Positions 27,168 through 38,165 are shown, counted from the stretch's first letter. The stretch is 64,000 nucleotides of DNA from Massilia phosphatilytica (GCF_002968015.1 NZ_PUIP01000006.1:288823-352822), one strand, 5' to 3'. Translations and numbers: made by a program. The notes: generated by a model not told the origin, from the sequence alone.

Positions 27168-28649
27168 TCAGCCGACGATGGTCTGCAGCCCCCGCGCCGG
27201 AATCTCGACCGCCACCTCCTGCCGGTCGATGAACAAGCGGTACCGTTGCGGCTGGTCGCTCCGGTTCATGACGACGACCGCCAGGCGCCCGTCCGCGTTG
27301 CGGAACGCGGTCGCGTCCAGCAGGCTGCGGCTCGTCGTGGCGCCCACGCGGCGCGCCTTCGGGCGGATGTAGCGGCTGAAGTGGCCGATGGCGGTATAGA
27401 TCGGCGTGAACACGAGCTGGCCGTCGTCGCTCGCATGCAGGGGCGCGAAACAGAAGTTGTTCTTGTGGTTCGGACCGCCGCGGCTGTCGAGCAGCATGTT
27501 CCAGTCGACCCAGCCGCTGGAGCCCGCGTTCAGGTCCGCGATCATCTCGCGGCCATAGCGTTCGCCATTGGCCCAGTCCTGCAGGCGGGCGGGATCGAAC
27601 TTCTCGATGCAGCCTTCCGTCATCAACAGGTTCACGTCGGGCCAGGCCGCGTGCACGGCGGCGACGTTGCGGTGCATCGGCTCCCCGCCCGCCCACGTCT
27701 CGTACCAGTGGTAGCCGACGCCCCAGATGTACGGCCGCGCCTTCGCATCGGCCAGGATGGTCGCGGCGCGCTGCGGCAGCAGGTCGCGGTTGTGGTCCCA
27801 CACGATGACCTTCTTCCCGCCCAGTCCCGCCGCCTTCAGCGCGGGGCCCAGGTGGTCGCCGAGGAAGCGCGTTTCATCCATCGCGCTGAAGATCATCGAT
27901 TCCCACGTCTGCTTCGCCATCGGCTCGTTCTGCACCGACAGGCCCCACAACGGGATCCCGGCAGCTTCGTACGCCTGGACGAATTTCACGACGTAGCGCG
28001 CCCACGTGTCGCGGCATTCCGGCAGCAGGCTGCCGCCGGCGAGCATGCTGTTGTTCGATTTCATCCATGCCGGCGCGCTCCACGGACTCGCGAACACCCG
28101 CATGTCGGTGCCGTGCGCGCGTCCCGCCGCCAGCGCGGCGCGCAGCAGCGGGACGCGCAGCTTCAGGTCGGGCGCGATGCTGAACGAGGCCAGCGAACGG
28201 TCGCCGTCACGCACGTACGTGTAGCTGCCGCTGCCGAAGTCGGAACTGTGGATCGTCGTGCGCAGGACGCTGTAGCCCAGGCCCGCGCGCGGATCGAAGT
28301 ACGCCGCCAGGAACGCCTGCTGCTGCGCCGGCGTCAGCGTCGCGTGGACCTCGGCGACGGCATCCGTGACGGCGCCGCCGAAGCCGAACACTTCCTGGTA
28401 GCGCTTCGACGTGTCGACGAAGACGGCGATGTCGGTCTCCGGCGGCTGGCCTGCCGGCTGGAATGCGCCGAGCGGACGCGCGGCGAAGCGGTCGGTGCCC
28501 GGCGCGGACGTCACGACCTGCCAGCTTGCGGCACTGCCGGCAGCCGGCGTGGTTGCGGACGCTGCCGCGGCCCGGCCGGTCACGGCCACCTGTCCGCCCA
28601 CCAGTGTCGCGGCGCCCAGCAGCCGCATTGCATCTCGTCTCGTCGTCAT
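27168..28649 (-). CDS. Glycoside hydrolase family 30 (glucosylceramidase-like)
   Basis: A 493-residue exported glycosidase. The N-terminus TTRRDAMRLLGAATLVGG resembles a Tat signal (RRDAMR) followed by AAAASA. The TIM barrel has FGFGGAVTDAV (about 92-102), LWGLSVQNEPMAKQ (acid/base Glu, about residue 240) and NLLMTEGC (nucleophile Glu, about 343). A beta-sandwich follows at about 430-493 with LAVVVMNRSDQPQRYRL. GH30 enzymes cleave beta-glucosides, beta-1,6-glucans or xylans. A near-consensus promoter and a LacI-type palindrome lie upstream, so it is probably sugar-induced. No sugar transporter or LacI gene is adjacent. Confidence 0.9.
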   Translation of the reverse strand: MTTRRDAMRLLGAATLVGGQVAVTGRAAAASATTPAAGSAASWQVVTSAPGTDRFAARPLGAFQPAGQPPETDIAVFVDTSKRYQEVFGFGGAVTDAVAEVHATLTPAQQQAFLAAYFDPRAGLGYSVLRTTIHSSDFGSGSYTYVRDGDRSLASFSIAPDLKLRVPLLRAALAAGRAHGTDMRVFASPWSAPAWMKSNNSMLAGGSLLPECRDTWARYVVKFVQAYEAAGIPLWGLSVQNEPMAKQTWESMIFSAMDETRFLGDHLGPALKAAGLGGKKVIVWDHNRDLLPQRAATILADAKARPYIWGVGYHWYETWAGGEPMHRNVAAVHAAWPDVNLLMTEGCIEKFDPARLQDWANGERYGREMIADLNAGSSGWVDWNMLLDSRGGPNHKNNFCFAPLHASDDGQLVFTPIYTAIGHFSRYIRPKARRVGATTSRSLLDATAFRNADGRLAVVVMNRSDQPQRYRLFIDRQEVAVEIPARGLQTIVG

Positions 28650-28681
28650 CGTGTCTCCCGTTGTGGTGTTGTCGGCCGCAT

Positions 28682-28742
28682 GATTGGAAACGTTACCAAT
28701 CGTGGTCGGACGACTATACCACCCGTCGTTTCACGATGTCAA
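28682..28742 (-). promoter_or_regulatory. GH30 promoter and LacI-type operator
   Basis: On the minus strand, TTGACA (RC of 28737-28742) is 18 bp from TATAGT (RC of 28713-28718). Just downstream lies the near-perfect palindrome GATTGG-A-AACGTT-A-CCAATC (28682-28701), with central CG, as bound by LacI/GalR-family repressors. It sits about at +5 to +25, so a bound repressor would block the transcript. The regulator gene is not in view. Confidence 0.75.
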
Positions 28743-28751
28743 AAGACTGTT

Positions 28752-29099
28752 TTAAAGAATCTCTTGCACCAGCCCGGACGGCCGGCACAGCCGCACACCC
28801 TTCGTCGTGACGACGAACGGACGGTTGATGAGGATCGGATGCGCGACCATGGCGTCCAGCAGCGCGTCGTCGGTCGTGGCCGGGTCGTCCAGGCCGAGTT
28901 CCTTGAACAGCGCTTCCTTGCTGCGCACGGCGTCGCGCACTTTCAAACCCGCCCGCGCGATCAAGTCCTTCAGTTCCTCGCGCGTCGGCGGCTGCGCCAG
29001 ATAGTCGACCACACGGGGTTCGACGCCGGTCGCGCGGATCGTCTCCAGGGTCGTGCGCGAGGTGCCGCAGCGGGCATTGTGAAAAATCGTGATGTCCAT
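28752..29099 (-). CDS. arsC: Arsenate reductase (ArsC glutaredoxin-like family)
   Basis: A 115-residue thioredoxin-fold protein. IFHNARCGTSRTTL (Cys11, with the CGTSR phosphate-like loop) is the active site of the ArsC/YffB branch. NRPFVVTTKGVRLCRP near the C-terminus has the family Arg and Gly. The glutaredoxin-coupled enzyme reduces arsenate to arsenite; some members (YffB/Spx-like) have other roles. No arsenite pump or ArsR gene is nearby. It overlaps the 5' region of the plus-strand acyltransferase, head-to-head. Confidence 0.88.
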   Translation of the reverse strand: MDITIFHNARCGTSRTTLETIRATGVEPRVVDYLAQPPTREELKDLIARAGLKVRDAVRSKEALFKELGLDDPATTDDALLDAMVAHPILINRPFVVTTKGVRLCRPSGLVQEIL

Positions 29100-29259
29100 C
29101 TTGAAAATCCTTGTTCGAGAGGCAAGGATGATACCGACGTGGCCGCAACGCTTCCAGTTTTTTCGCTTGTCCGCCCTCTGGCAGCGCTATAAAATGCCCG
29201 GTTTGCTTGCCGAGGCGCAATCAAGATTGCACAAGGACGGCCTGCCGTATGGAGAGAAC

Positions 29260-29892
29260 ATGGACCACTACCTGGTGCGCCCCGAGGCGCTGCCGACCTG
29301 GCGCCAGCGCGCCGCGCTGCGCCTGCTGAACGCGTTCGGCTGGAACATCAATTTCAAGCCGCTGCCTGGCCCGCACGGCATCGCCGTCGTGTATCCGCAT
29401 ACGTCCAACTGGGATTTCCCCATCGGCCTCGTGGCCAAGTGGGCCGTCGGCGTGCAGTTCCGCTGGCTCGCCAAGGATTCGCTGTTCCGCGGCCCGATGG
29501 GCGCCCTCATGCGCTACTGGGGCGGCGTGGCCGTCGACCGCAGCTCGCCGCAGGGCGCCATCCTGCGCCTCGCGCAGACGATGCACGCGGCGGACTCGTT
29601 CTGGCTCGCCATCACGCCGGAAGGCACGCGCAGTTACCGGCCGCACTGGAAGAGCGGCTTCTACCGCATCGCTTTGGCCGCCGGCGTGCCGGTGCTGCTC
29701 ATCTCGTTCGACTACGGCAAGAAGGTCATCGACGTCACGCGCACACTGACGTTGACGGGCGACGAAGCGGCCGACATGGCCGCCATCGCGCAGGTGTACG
29801 ACGGCGTGCGCGCGCTGTATCCGGACAAGGCCGCGCCGATCCGGCTGGCCGAACCGGGGTCGCGTTCAAACGACGCCAGCGAGAAGGCGTAG
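29260..29892 (+). CDS. Lysophospholipid/1-acylglycerol-3-phosphate acyltransferase-like protein
   Basis: A 210-residue PlsC-fold protein. VVYPHTSNWDFPIG gives the HX4D catalytic motif (about residue 47), LAITPEGTRSYRPHWKSGF the EGTR substrate motif (about 119-137), and a GVPVLLISFDYGKKVI strand follows. The family acylates lysophosphatidate or other lipid alcohols at the membrane. I use the ATG at 29260, which follows GGAGAG; upstream in-frame ATGs fall inside or next to the arsC gene. It is not clearly linked to another lipid gene. Confidence 0.85.
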   Translation: MDHYLVRPEALPTWRQRAALRLLNAFGWNINFKPLPGPHGIAVVYPHTSNWDFPIGLVAKWAVGVQFRWLAKDSLFRGPMGALMRYWGGVAVDRSSPQGAILRLAQTMHAADSFWLAITPEGTRSYRPHWKSGFYRIALAAGVPVLLISFDYGKKVIDVTRTLTLTGDEAADMAAIAQVYDGVRALYPDKAAPIRLAEPGSRSNDASEKA

Positions 29893-29893
29893 T

Positions 29894-30508
29894 TCAGACG
29901 ACGCTTGCAAGCAGCCAAAGGCCCGCCGCGCCGATCGCGGCGCCGGCCATGCGGCGCACGCGTTCCCCCGGCAGCGCGCCGGCCAGCATCACGAGGGCGC
30001 TCGCGACCAGGAAGCCGGCGCCGCTCGCCGTTCCCGCCAGTTCCTGCCCATGCGCCAGCCCGTGCAGGAAGGCGCATCCCCCCACGACGACGACCGCCAC
30101 CTGCGGCGGCAGGCGCCGCTGCAGGCCGGGCGCGCATGCGACCAGGGTCCCCAGCAGCAGCACGGTCGCGGCGATCGACGTCTCCAGCGCGGGCAGCGCG
30201 AGGCCCGCGCCGGCGCAGGCCGCGCCGAGCGCCATCATCACGAGGAACGCGGGCGGCAGCACGGCCCCGTGGCGCTGCTGGCGGCTCCACAGGCCGACCG
30301 CCAGCAGCGCCAGCAGATGGTCGAGTCCCGTCAGCGGATGCAGCAGGCCGGCCGTGAAACCGCCGTCGGGATGGCCCGGGTGCGCGGCCGCGGGCAGCGC
30401 GACGGCGAGCGTGGCGAGCGCGGCGACCGCACCGCCCATGCGCAGGCGCGGACGCGGGGATGAACCTTCATGGCGCACGCGGATGTTCGTGTTGTCGTTC
30501 CATTTCAT
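29894..30508 (-). CDS. ureJ: HupE/UreJ family membrane protein (probable nickel permease)
   Basis: A 204-residue hydrophobic protein with about six spans. LPAAAHPGHPDGGFTAGLLHPLTGLDHLLALLAVG has the family motif with histidines and Asp near the N-terminus; GGCAFLHGLAHGQEL is the second. HupE/UreJ proteins move nickel (or cobalt) for urease and hydrogenase. It is the last gene of the urease operon. I favour the ATG at 30508, where AAAGGGA lies 5-6 nt upstream. The ATG at 30523 overlaps the UreG stop (ATGA) and would add five residues, and could be used instead. Confidence 0.88.
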   Translation of the reverse strand: MKWNDNTNIRVRHEGSSPRPRLRMGGAVAALATLAVALPAAAHPGHPDGGFTAGLLHPLTGLDHLLALLAVGLWSRQQRHGAVLPPAFLVMMALGAACAGAGLALPALETSIAATVLLLGTLVACAPGLQRRLPPQVAVVVVGGCAFLHGLAHGQELAGTASGAGFLVASALVMLAGALPGERVRRMAGAAIGAAGLWLLASVV

Positions 30509-30519
30509 GGCATTCCCTT

Positions 30520-31131
30520 TCATTGATCAAGTAAACCCTGCTCGCGGATGAAGCAAACGACGGCATCCACGCCCTCGCCCGTGCGCAAATTGGTGAACAC
30601 GAACGGCCGCGCGCCGCGCTGGCGCTGCGCGTCGCGGGCCATGACGTCCAGGTCGGCGCCGACGTGCGGCGCGAGGTCCGTCTTGTTGATGATGAGGAGG
30701 TCGGAGCGCGTGATACCCGGCCCGCCCTTGCGCGGGATCTTTTCGCCGCCCGCCACGTCGATGACGTACAGGGTCAGGTCCGACAGCTCGGGACTGAACG
30801 TGGCCGCGAGGTTGTCGCCGCCGGATTCCACCAGCACGAGTTCCAGCGCGGGGAAGTCGGCCTGCAGCCGGGCGATGGCTTCCAGGTTGATCGACGCGTC
30901 CTCGCGGATCGCCGTGTGCGGGCAGCCGCCCGTCTCCACGCCCATCAGGCGCTCGGGCGGCAGCGCGTTCGCGCGCAGCAGGATCTCCATGTCTTCGCGC
31001 GTGTAGATATCGTTGGTGATCACGGCCATGTCGTAGCGCTCGCGCATGCGCCGGCACAGCATTTCGCACAAGGCCGTCTTGCCGGAACCGACCGGACCGC
31101 CGATGCCCACGCGAAGGGGATTCGATGTCAT
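30520..31131 (-). CDS. ureG: Urease accessory GTPase UreG
   Basis: A 203-residue G protein. The P-loop [13 protein letters not shown] (about 9-21), the [11 protein letters not shown] metal site (about 68-78) with the Cys-Pro-His nickel ligands, [17 protein letters not shown] and INKTDLA are all in place. UreG couples GTP hydrolysis to nickel insertion into apo-urease together with UreD, UreE and UreF. It starts 13 bp after the UreF stop and its end overlaps ureJ. Confidence 0.96.
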   Translation of the reverse strand: MTSNPLRVGIGGPVGSGKTALCEMLCRRMRERYDMAVITNDIYTREDMEILLRANALPPERLMGVETGGCPHTAIREDASINLEAIARLQADFPALELVLVESGGDNLAATFSPELSDLTLYVIDVAGGEKIPRKGGPGITRSDLLIINKTDLAPHVGADLDVMARDAQRQRGARPFVFTNLRTGEGVDAVVCFIREQGLLDQ

Positions 31132-31144
31132 TGCTTGACCTCTT

Positions 31145-31810
31145 TCAGGAACGGTACAACCGCCCATGCTGCACCTCGTGCCGCATCGACAGCATGGACA
31201 AACCGGGCGACCAGTTCGACAGGTCCGCATCCGGCAATGTGCGCGCCGTGACGGCCGCGCGTTCGAGATCCGGCCGCAGCGACAACAGCAGCCGCTGCCC
31301 CGCCACCTGCCCCAGCGGCACCGACTTCACGCACACGAGCACCTGGTTCTCGGCCCACGCGAACAGCATGGCCAGCAACGCGTCCTCGTGCGGGATGTCG
31401 AGCGCGTCGACGGCGCACGCGTAGGCGGCCGGCAGCGTCGGCTCGTCGCCCAGCAGTCCCGTATCGGCCACGCCCAGTTCCGCGATCAGGCGCGTGAGCG
31501 AGTAGCCCATCTGGACGGTTTCCGCGCGCAGCTCGGCCGTGTCGCGCGACGCCAGGAAGCAGGCGCTCCACGCCGCGATCGCGGCGGCATCGCGCGCGGC
31601 GAACGCGTTCAGGAGGCGCCACAACAGCGGCGCATCCCAGCGCGCCAGCACCTCGTCGAGAAAGCGCACGAGCCAGGCATGCGCGCTGACGGCATCGTGC
31701 ACGCGGCCTTCCTCGATGGCCGTCTCCAGGCCCTGCGAATAGCTGTAGCCGCCGATCGGCAACGCGGGACTCGCGAACTGCAGCAGGTGCAGCAGGCTCG
31801 CGGCGTTCAT
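31145..31810 (-). CDS. ureF: Urease accessory protein UreF
   Basis: 221 residues, all-helical Ure[31 protein letters not shown] (about 6-35) is the family signature, and the [10 protein letters not shown]-terminal helix follows. UreF bridges UreD and UreG in the nickel-loading complex and acts as a gate for UreG. The ATG lies within the last codons of ureE (4-bp overlap). Confidence 0.95.
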   Translation of the reverse strand: MNAASLLHLLQFASPALPIGGYSYSQGLETAIEEGRVHDAVSAHAWLVRFLDEVLARWDAPLLWRLLNAFAARDAAAIAAWSACFLASRDTAELRAETVQMGYSLTRLIAELGVADTGLLGDEPTLPAAYACAVDALDIPHEDALLAMLFAWAENQVLVCVKSVPLGQVAGQRLLLSLRPDLERAAVTARTLPDADLSNWSPGLSMLSMRHEVQHGRLYRS

Positions 31811-32313
31811 AGGTCCGCCGGCCGGTGGATCTTCTGCCGCAGGGGCACGGGCGCCAGCAGGCCGCCCCCGTGGCCGTCGTGGTGGCCGTGACCGCCCGCG
31901 TACGCCCCTGCCTCCGGCTCGAACTTCGCCAGCTCTTCCTCGACGTGCGCGCCCAGCCCCAGCACCATGTCCTTCAGCACGGGATCGACGCGGATGCGCA
32001 GCCAGCCCGCGCCGACCTGCGTCTGCGTGTGGCGGTTCCCGAGGTGGAAGGCGCAGCGCGCGAGCATGGTCGCGTCCGCGCAGAGCACGCGGTACGTCGG
32101 CTCTAGCGCCGCGACGACGCGCACGACGCGCCCTCCTTCACCCGTCAGCAGCTCGCCGTCGCGCAGCACGGTGCCGCGCACGAGGAACAGCGCGACCTCT
32201 GCGCCGGATTCCAGGCGTGCACGCTGGCGGCAGCGCTCGCGCTGGTCGTACGGCAGCACGAGCACGTCGTCGACGACGTCCGCATGCGCGATCTTCGTAT
32301 GCAGTGACAGCAT
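31807..32313 (-). CDS. ureE: Urease nickel metallochaperone UreE
   Basis: 168 residues. The N-terminal peptide-binding domain (about 5-75) is followed by the metal-binding domain with FHLGNRHTQTQVGAGWLRIR (about 89-108, conserved His) and a C-terminal His-rich tail GGHGHHDGHGG (about 140-150) that can bind extra nickel. UreE delivers nickel to the UreG complex. Its end overlaps ureF by 4 bp. Confidence 0.95.
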   Translation of the reverse strand: MLSLHTKIAHADVVDDVLVLPYDQRERCRQRARLESGAEVALFLVRGTVLRDGELLTGEGGRVVRVVAALEPTYRVLCADATMLARCAFHLGNRHTQTQVGAGWLRIRVDPVLKDMVLGLGAHVEEELAKFEPEAGAYAGGHGHHDGHGGGLLAPVPLRQKIHRPADL

Positions 32314-32325
32314 GGTGGCCCCCGA

Positions 32326-34025
<1,700 letters not shown>

Positions 34026-34026
<1 letters not shown>

Positions 34027-34343
34027 CAGTTGTCTCCGTCCAGCGGGCCGTCCACGCGGCCCTGGAAGCCGTGCACGATGCGCGCGCCGGCCAGCTCCAC
34101 CAGGTCAACGGTGCGCCGCTGGCCCGGTTCGAAGCGCACGGCGGTGCCGGCGGCGATGTTCAGGCGCATGCCGCGCGCCGCGGCGCGGTCGAACTGCAGC
34201 GCATCGTTCGCTTCATGAAAGTGGTAGTGCGAGCCGACCTGCACCGGGCGGTCGCCCGCGTTCGCGACGACGAGGGTCACCGTGCGGCGGCCTGTATTGA
34301 GCGGGATATCGCCGTCCTCGAGGAAGTATTCGCCGGGGATCAT
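34026..34343 (-). CDS. ureB: Urease beta subunit
   Basis: 105 residues. Opens [18 protein letters not shown], the standard UreB start, and has [17 protein letters not shown] and the C-terminal [11 protein letters not shown]. It packs on UreC in the (alpha beta gamma)3 trimer. The ATG overlaps the GNAT stop by 4 bp, so all four genes are translationally linked. Confidence 0.95.
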
Positions 34344-34810
34344 GCGGCCTCCGGCATCAGCAGGGTCTTCGTGTACGTCACGTGCGCCCCGGCCGCGCCG
34401 TCGACGCGCGCGTAACCGAGATCGTGGATCAGCGCCTCCGCGCCGGAGCCGGGCGCCGCGGCGAGGCGCAGCGCGTCGCGGCCCAGTGCGCGCGCCTCGG
34501 CTTCGGCCGCACGCAGCAGGACGCCGCCGATGCCGCGCCGGCGCGCGCGGCTGTGCACCATCAGCGCCTGCACGTCGGCGCGGCGGCGGCCGTCGGGGCG
34601 CTGGCACAGGTCCAGCTGCACGGTGCCGACCAGCGTGCCATCATGCGACGCCGCCAGCAGCCTGCGCGAGCCGGCAGCGACGGCCGCGCGCACGTCCTGC
34701 CAGTGATCTTCTGCCTGGCGGCCGCCCAGGCCGAGCGCGTCCAGCAACAGGTCGGCCAGCTGGGTGCGCATCACGTCGCAGGCCTGGGCATCGAGCAGGA
34801 GGATTTTCAT
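34340..34810 (-). CDS. GNAT family acetyltransferase inserted in the urease operon
   Basis: A 156-residue GNAT protein. [30 protein letters not shown] (about 82-111) is the acetyl-CoA binding motif A, and [22 protein letters not shown] is motif B. The N-terminus is short but complete. The substrate is unknown. It lies between ureA and ureB, 7 bp after ureA, and overlaps ureB by 4 bp, so it must be made with the urease subunits. Insertion at this point is known in some Burkholderiales. A role in protecting or modifying something related to urease is only a guess. Confidence 0.88.
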   Translation of the reverse strand: MKILLLDAQACDVMRTQLADLLLDALGLGGRQAEDHWQDVRAAVAAGSRRLLAASHDGTLVGTVQLDLCQRPDGRRRADVQALMVHSRARRRGIGGVLLRAAEAEARALGRDALRLAAAPGSGAEALIHDLGYARVDGAAGAHVTYTKTLLMPEAA

Positions 34811-34817
34811 GGGCGAC

Positions 34818-35120
34818 TCACGGGATCGGGTTGTGGACGGTCACGAGCTTGCTGCCGTCCGGGAACGTGGCTTCGACCTGGATTTCCGGGATCATTTCCG
34901 GCACCCCATCCATCACGTCGGCGCGGGACAGTACCGTCGTGCCCTCGCTCATCAGCTCGGCCACGGTGCGGCCGTCGCGGGCGCCTTCCATGATCGCGGC
35001 CGTGATCAGCGCGACGGCTTCCGGGTAGTTCAGCTTCAGGCCGCGCGCGCGGCGGCGTTCGGCCAGCAGCGCGGCCGTGAAGATCAGCAGCTTGTCTTTT
35101 TCGCGTGGGGTCAGGTCCAT
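34818..35120 (-). CDS. ureA: Urease gamma subunit
   Basis: 100 residues, all of the UreA fold: [37 protein letters not shown] and the C-terminal [19 protein letters not shown]. It completes the urease trimer with UreB and UreC. The ATG lies 8 bp after the ureD stop. Confidence 0.96.
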   Translation of the reverse strand: MDLTPREKDKLLIFTAALLAERRRARGLKLNYPEAVALITAAIMEGARDGRTVAELMSEGTTVLSRADVMDGVPEMIPEIQVEATFPDGSKLVTVHNPIP

Positions 35121-35128
35121 GGCTTCCT

Positions 35129-35962
35129 TTACGTATTCCAGATGCGCGGCGGTACGGCGGGCCGGTCCAGCAGGTGCGGTCGCAGCACGACCCACGCACT
35201 GGTCAGGGCCGCGCGTGCCCGTTCGCCGTCGTCGCCGAGGAAGCGCGCCACGAACACGTGTTTCACCTGGCTGACGGCGAGGCCGGGGTCGATGGCGCGC
35301 ACCGCGTCCCGCAGGTCCGCGGGCAAGGGCTTGCCGACGGCGACGAGCGTCGCGCACACGCTGTGCCCGCCCATGCCCAGCGGGCTTGCGACCAGCGCCG
35401 GCGTGGTGGCGCCCTGCTCCCACCACACGGGCCGGCCGTCGATGCGGATGCGGGTGCGCTGTCCGACATGGCCGCGGGTAAAGCGTTCGCCGGACGCGCG
35501 GCGGCCGAAGCACAGCACCTCGCTGCCGATGTACACGGCGCCCGCGGCCAGGTCGACGTCGTGTGCGAGCATGATGTCGGCGTCGTCGTAGACGATGGTT
35601 TCCTGCGGCAGCCATTCGATCGCGGCGCCGGGCCCGGCGACCAGGCGGACGTCCTGGCGCGACGTGCGGCCGTTGGCGCGGTACCACTTGGCCGCGCCGG
35701 GAGACGTGGCCAGCACGTGGCAGCCGGCCGGCACGTCGAGCGCGATGTCGAGCCGGTCGCCGCCGGCGATGCCGCCGGGCGGGTGCACGACGATCACGTG
35801 GCAGGTAGCGGGCCCTTCCGGGTACAGCGCCTTTTGCACGCGCAGCGGTCCGCGGTGCTCGCGCCGGACCAGCCGCGTGCAGGCGCCGTCGCGCGCGAAG
35901 CCGAGGCGCAGGGATGCGTGCCAGGAGGCGGGAATCGGGTCGGTGAACGTGCAATCGGGCAT
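35129..35962 (-). CDS. ureD: Urease accessory protein UreD
   Basis: 277 residues from the ATG at 35962. The family motifs [14 protein letters not shown] (about 66-79), KWYRANG and [11 protein letters not shown] are present, with the usual all-beta layout. UreD forms the tunnel by which nickel passes to apo-urease. It is the first gene of the operon. An in-frame ATG at 36043 would add 27 Arg/Pro-rich residues unlike UreD. The chosen ATG lies in the loop of a 6-bp hairpin (35954-35969). Confidence 0.92.
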   Translation of the reverse strand: MPDCTFTDPIPASWHASLRLGFARDGACTRLVRREHRGPLRVQKALYPEGPATCHVIVVHPPGGIAGGDRLDIALDVPAGCHVLATSPGAAKWYRANGRTSRQDVRLVAGPGAAIEWLPQETIVYDDADIMLAHDVDLAAGAVYIGSEVLCFGRRASGERFTRGHVGQRTRIRIDGRPVWWEQGATTPALVASPLGMGGHSVCATLVAVGKPLPADLRDAVRAIDPGLAVSQVKHVFVARFLGDDGERARAALTSAWVVLRPHLLDRPAVPPRIWNT

Positions 35963-35969
35963 ACCCGAT
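35954..35969 (-). promoter_or_regulatory. Hairpin around the ureD start codon
   Basis: ATCGGG and CCCGAT are perfect inverted arms with CATA between them; the RC of this loop holds the ureD ATG. If the leader extends far enough, this stem would hide the start codon and damp expression of the first urease accessory gene. The promoter was not identified. Confidence 0.45.
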
Positions 35970-36241
35970 GTGTTAGCACGATGCGTGCCAGTCCCAGGAC
36001 GGCGAAACCGGGGACGGGGCGCACCAGCGCGGGACCGGCGCACCAGAATAATGCAGGCGTCAAGACGCCGCCGGCACGTTGCGGGTGCACGTGGGGATCA
36101 GGTGATCAATATGATTTCGGCAACACCACGAACGAGGCTGCGAGACGGCCGCGCAGGCGACCAGGGAGGGGGAGCAGGCGTGTCCGCGAGCCCGACCGGT
36201 GGCGCACACCGGTCAAGCGGGCGAACCGTGGCCAGGGGCGA

Positions 36242-36433
36242 TCAGCGGCGGCGGCGCAGCGGGCGGGCGATGCGGACCGGACGCAGGGCGCGCTCGCGGT
36301 CGGCGGCGCGCTTGTAGGCGGCCAGTTCGAACGTCAGCGCCAGGGCGATGCCGGCCGGGACGGCGGCGGCGAAGCCGAGGGCAAACAGGGCGACGGTTGA
36401 CAACAGAATAACGACAGTACTTGGGCGCGGCAT
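36242..36433 (-). CDS. Small membrane protein
   Basis: 63 residues from the ATG at 36433, which follows AAGGTGG. Two adjoining hydrophobic stretches (about 6-36: VVILLSTVALFALGFAA and GIALALTFELAAY) suggest one or two spans, followed by an Arg-rich tail ending RPLRRRR. No family is recognised. It stands alone on the minus strand between ureD and the SulP gene. A longer in-frame start at 36529 gives a 95-residue protein but lacks a ribosome site. Confidence 0.55.
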   Translation of the reverse strand: MPRPSTVVILLSTVALFALGFAAAVPAGIALALTFELAAYKRAADRERALRPVRIARPLRRRR

Positions 36434-36494
36434 GATATCCACCTTTTCTCTAAAACCGTAGTTCCATCCTGCCACAGCTGGGATTTGCTTGCAA

Positions 36495-38165
36495 TCACGT
36501 GTCGTGCCGTGCGAGGGCATCCCAGGCATTTGCTGTACTTAAAAAGAGACGCCCGCTGAGCTCACTCAACAAGGTCGACGCGCGCAGGCGGTCCAGCACC
36601 GGTCCCTTGACCTCGGCCAGGTGCAGCCGGACGTCGCGCCGTGCCAGGCCGCGATTCAATTCGAGCAACCCGAACAGGGCCGAACTGTCGATGGCATTCA
36701 CGGCCGACAGCACCAGCACGAGGTGGCGTGCCGCGCGGTGCGCGGCCAGTTCTTCCTCGATGCGCTGGCTCACCGCTTCGATATTCCCGAAGAACAGGCC
36801 TGCGTCCACGCGCAGCAGCAGCACGTTCGGGTCCGTCTCGGTCGAGTAACGGTCGATGTTGCGGAAGTGCTCGGTGTGCGGAATCCGGCCCAGCACCGCG
36901 ATGTGGGGCCGGCTTTCGCGCCAGATCATCGTCCCCAGCGACAGCAGCAACCCCAGCACGACGCCCGCCTCCACCCCGAGCAGCAGGACACCGCCGGCCG
37001 TCGCCAGCAGCGCGAGCGCGTCCGCGCGGTCGTAGTCCCAGGCGGTGCGCAGCGTAGACCAGTCCAGCAGGCCGAGCACGGCGACGATGATCGTCGCGGC
37101 CAGCACGGGCAGCGGCAGCAGCGCGAGCCAGCCGGTGGGCAGCACGAGCGCGCCGGCCAGCAGCGCCGCCGTGATCACGCTGGCCAGCTGCGTGCGTGCG
37201 CCGGCCGCGAAATTCACGGCGGAGCGCGACAGGCTGCCCGTCACGGGAAAGCCGCCGGACAGCGCGCTGCCGACGTTGGCCAGGCCCAGTCCCACGAGTT
37301 CGCGGTTCGTGTGCAGCTTTTCCGCGCGCTTCAGGGCGAGCGTCTGCGCGCCCGACATCGCGATCAGGAAGCTCATGAAGCCAATCAGGAGGGACGGTTT
37401 CAGCAGCTCCTGCCAATGCGCGGCGGACGTCGCCAGGGTCAGGCCGGGCAGCCCGGCCGGCACGGCGCCGATCACCTGCACACCCATGCGGTCGAGATGC
37501 AGCCCGGCCACGAGCGCGATGCCGCCCAGGACGAGGACCATCGGCGCCAGCCGCGCCGCGACGTCGGCCGCGCCGCACGGCATCCCGAGCCGGCGCAGCA
37601 GCGGCGCGAGCCAGCGCCGCGCGAACAGCAGCAGCGCGACACTCCCGACGCCCAGCGCCGCGCTGGGCACGTGCACGTGCGGCAGCGCGCCGCCCAGCAA
37701 GGTGCGCACCTGGCCCAGCGAGATGACGACGGCGGAGCCCAGCGTGAAACCACTCATCACCGGGCGCGAAAAGAAGTTGGCGAGGAAGCCCACGCGCAGC
37801 AGGCCGCACGCGAGCAGCACCACGCCGGACACCAGCGCCAGCTGCGCCGCGAGCATGCCGTACAACGCGCTGCCGGGCGATGCGAGCGGCGCCAGCGCGG
37901 ACGCCGTCATCAGCGAGATGATCGCCATCGGGCCGACGGATTGCGAGGAACTGGTGCCGAACAGCGCGTACAGCAGCGGCGGCACGATGCTGGCGTACAG
38001 GCCGGCGACGGGCGGCAGGCCCGCGACGAGCGCGTACGCCATGCCCTGCGGGATCATCATCATGGCCACGACGATGCCGGCGCCCACGTCGCCCGCGAGA
38101 TCGTCGCGGCGGTAGGCCCGCAGCCAGCCGAGCAGGCGCGGGTCGGTCGACACGCCCTTGCTCAC
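36495..38165 (-). CDS. SulP family inorganic anion transporter
   Basis: A 556-residue transporter, start GTG 38165 in a GTGA overlap with the cyclase stop. The membrane part (about 20-420, 12-14 spans) opens with DLAGDVGAGIVVAMMMIPQGMAYALVAGLPPV, the SulP signature, and has SGAQTLALKRAEK and GSLSRSAVNF. The C-terminal STAS domain (about 435-556) has RVDAGLFFGNIEAV and VNAIDSSALFGL. SulP proteins move sulfate, bicarbonate or dicarboxylates. The conserved phospho-Ser/Thr position of STAS is present (DSSAL). Coupling to a diguanylate cyclase is unusual; no carbonic anhydrase is nearby. Confidence 0.92.
   Translation of the reverse strand: MSKGVSTDPRLLGWLRAYRRDDLAGDVGAGIVVAMMMIPQGMAYALVAGLPPVAGLYASIVPPLLYALFGTSSSQSVGPMAIISLMTASALAPLASPGSALYGMLAAQLALVSGVVLLACGLLRVGFLANFFSRPVMSGFTLGSAVVISLGQVRTLLGGALPHVHVPSAALGVGSVALLLFARRWLAPLLRRLGMPCGAADVAARLAPMVLVLGGIALVAGLHLDRMGVQVIGAVPAGLPGLTLATSAAHWQELLKPSLLIGFMSFLIAMSGAQTLALKRAEKLHTNRELVGLGLANVGSALSGGFPVTGSLSRSAVNFAAGARTQLASVITAALLAGALVLPTGWLALLPLPVLAATIIVAVLGLLDWSTLRTAWDYDRADALALLATAGGVLLLGVEAGVVLGLLLSLGTMIWRESRPHIAVLGRIPHTEHFRNIDRYSTETDPNVLLLRVDAGLFFGNIEAVSQRIEEELAAHRAARHLVLVLSAVNAIDSSALFGLLELNRGLARRDVRLHLAEVKGPVLDRLRASTLLSELSGRLFLSTANAWDALARHDT

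Noticed and set aside
35963..36241. Extra gene between ureD and the small membrane protein
   Set aside because: The plus-strand frame here is Arg/Gly-rich without ribosome site, and no minus-strand frame with a start lies in the gap.
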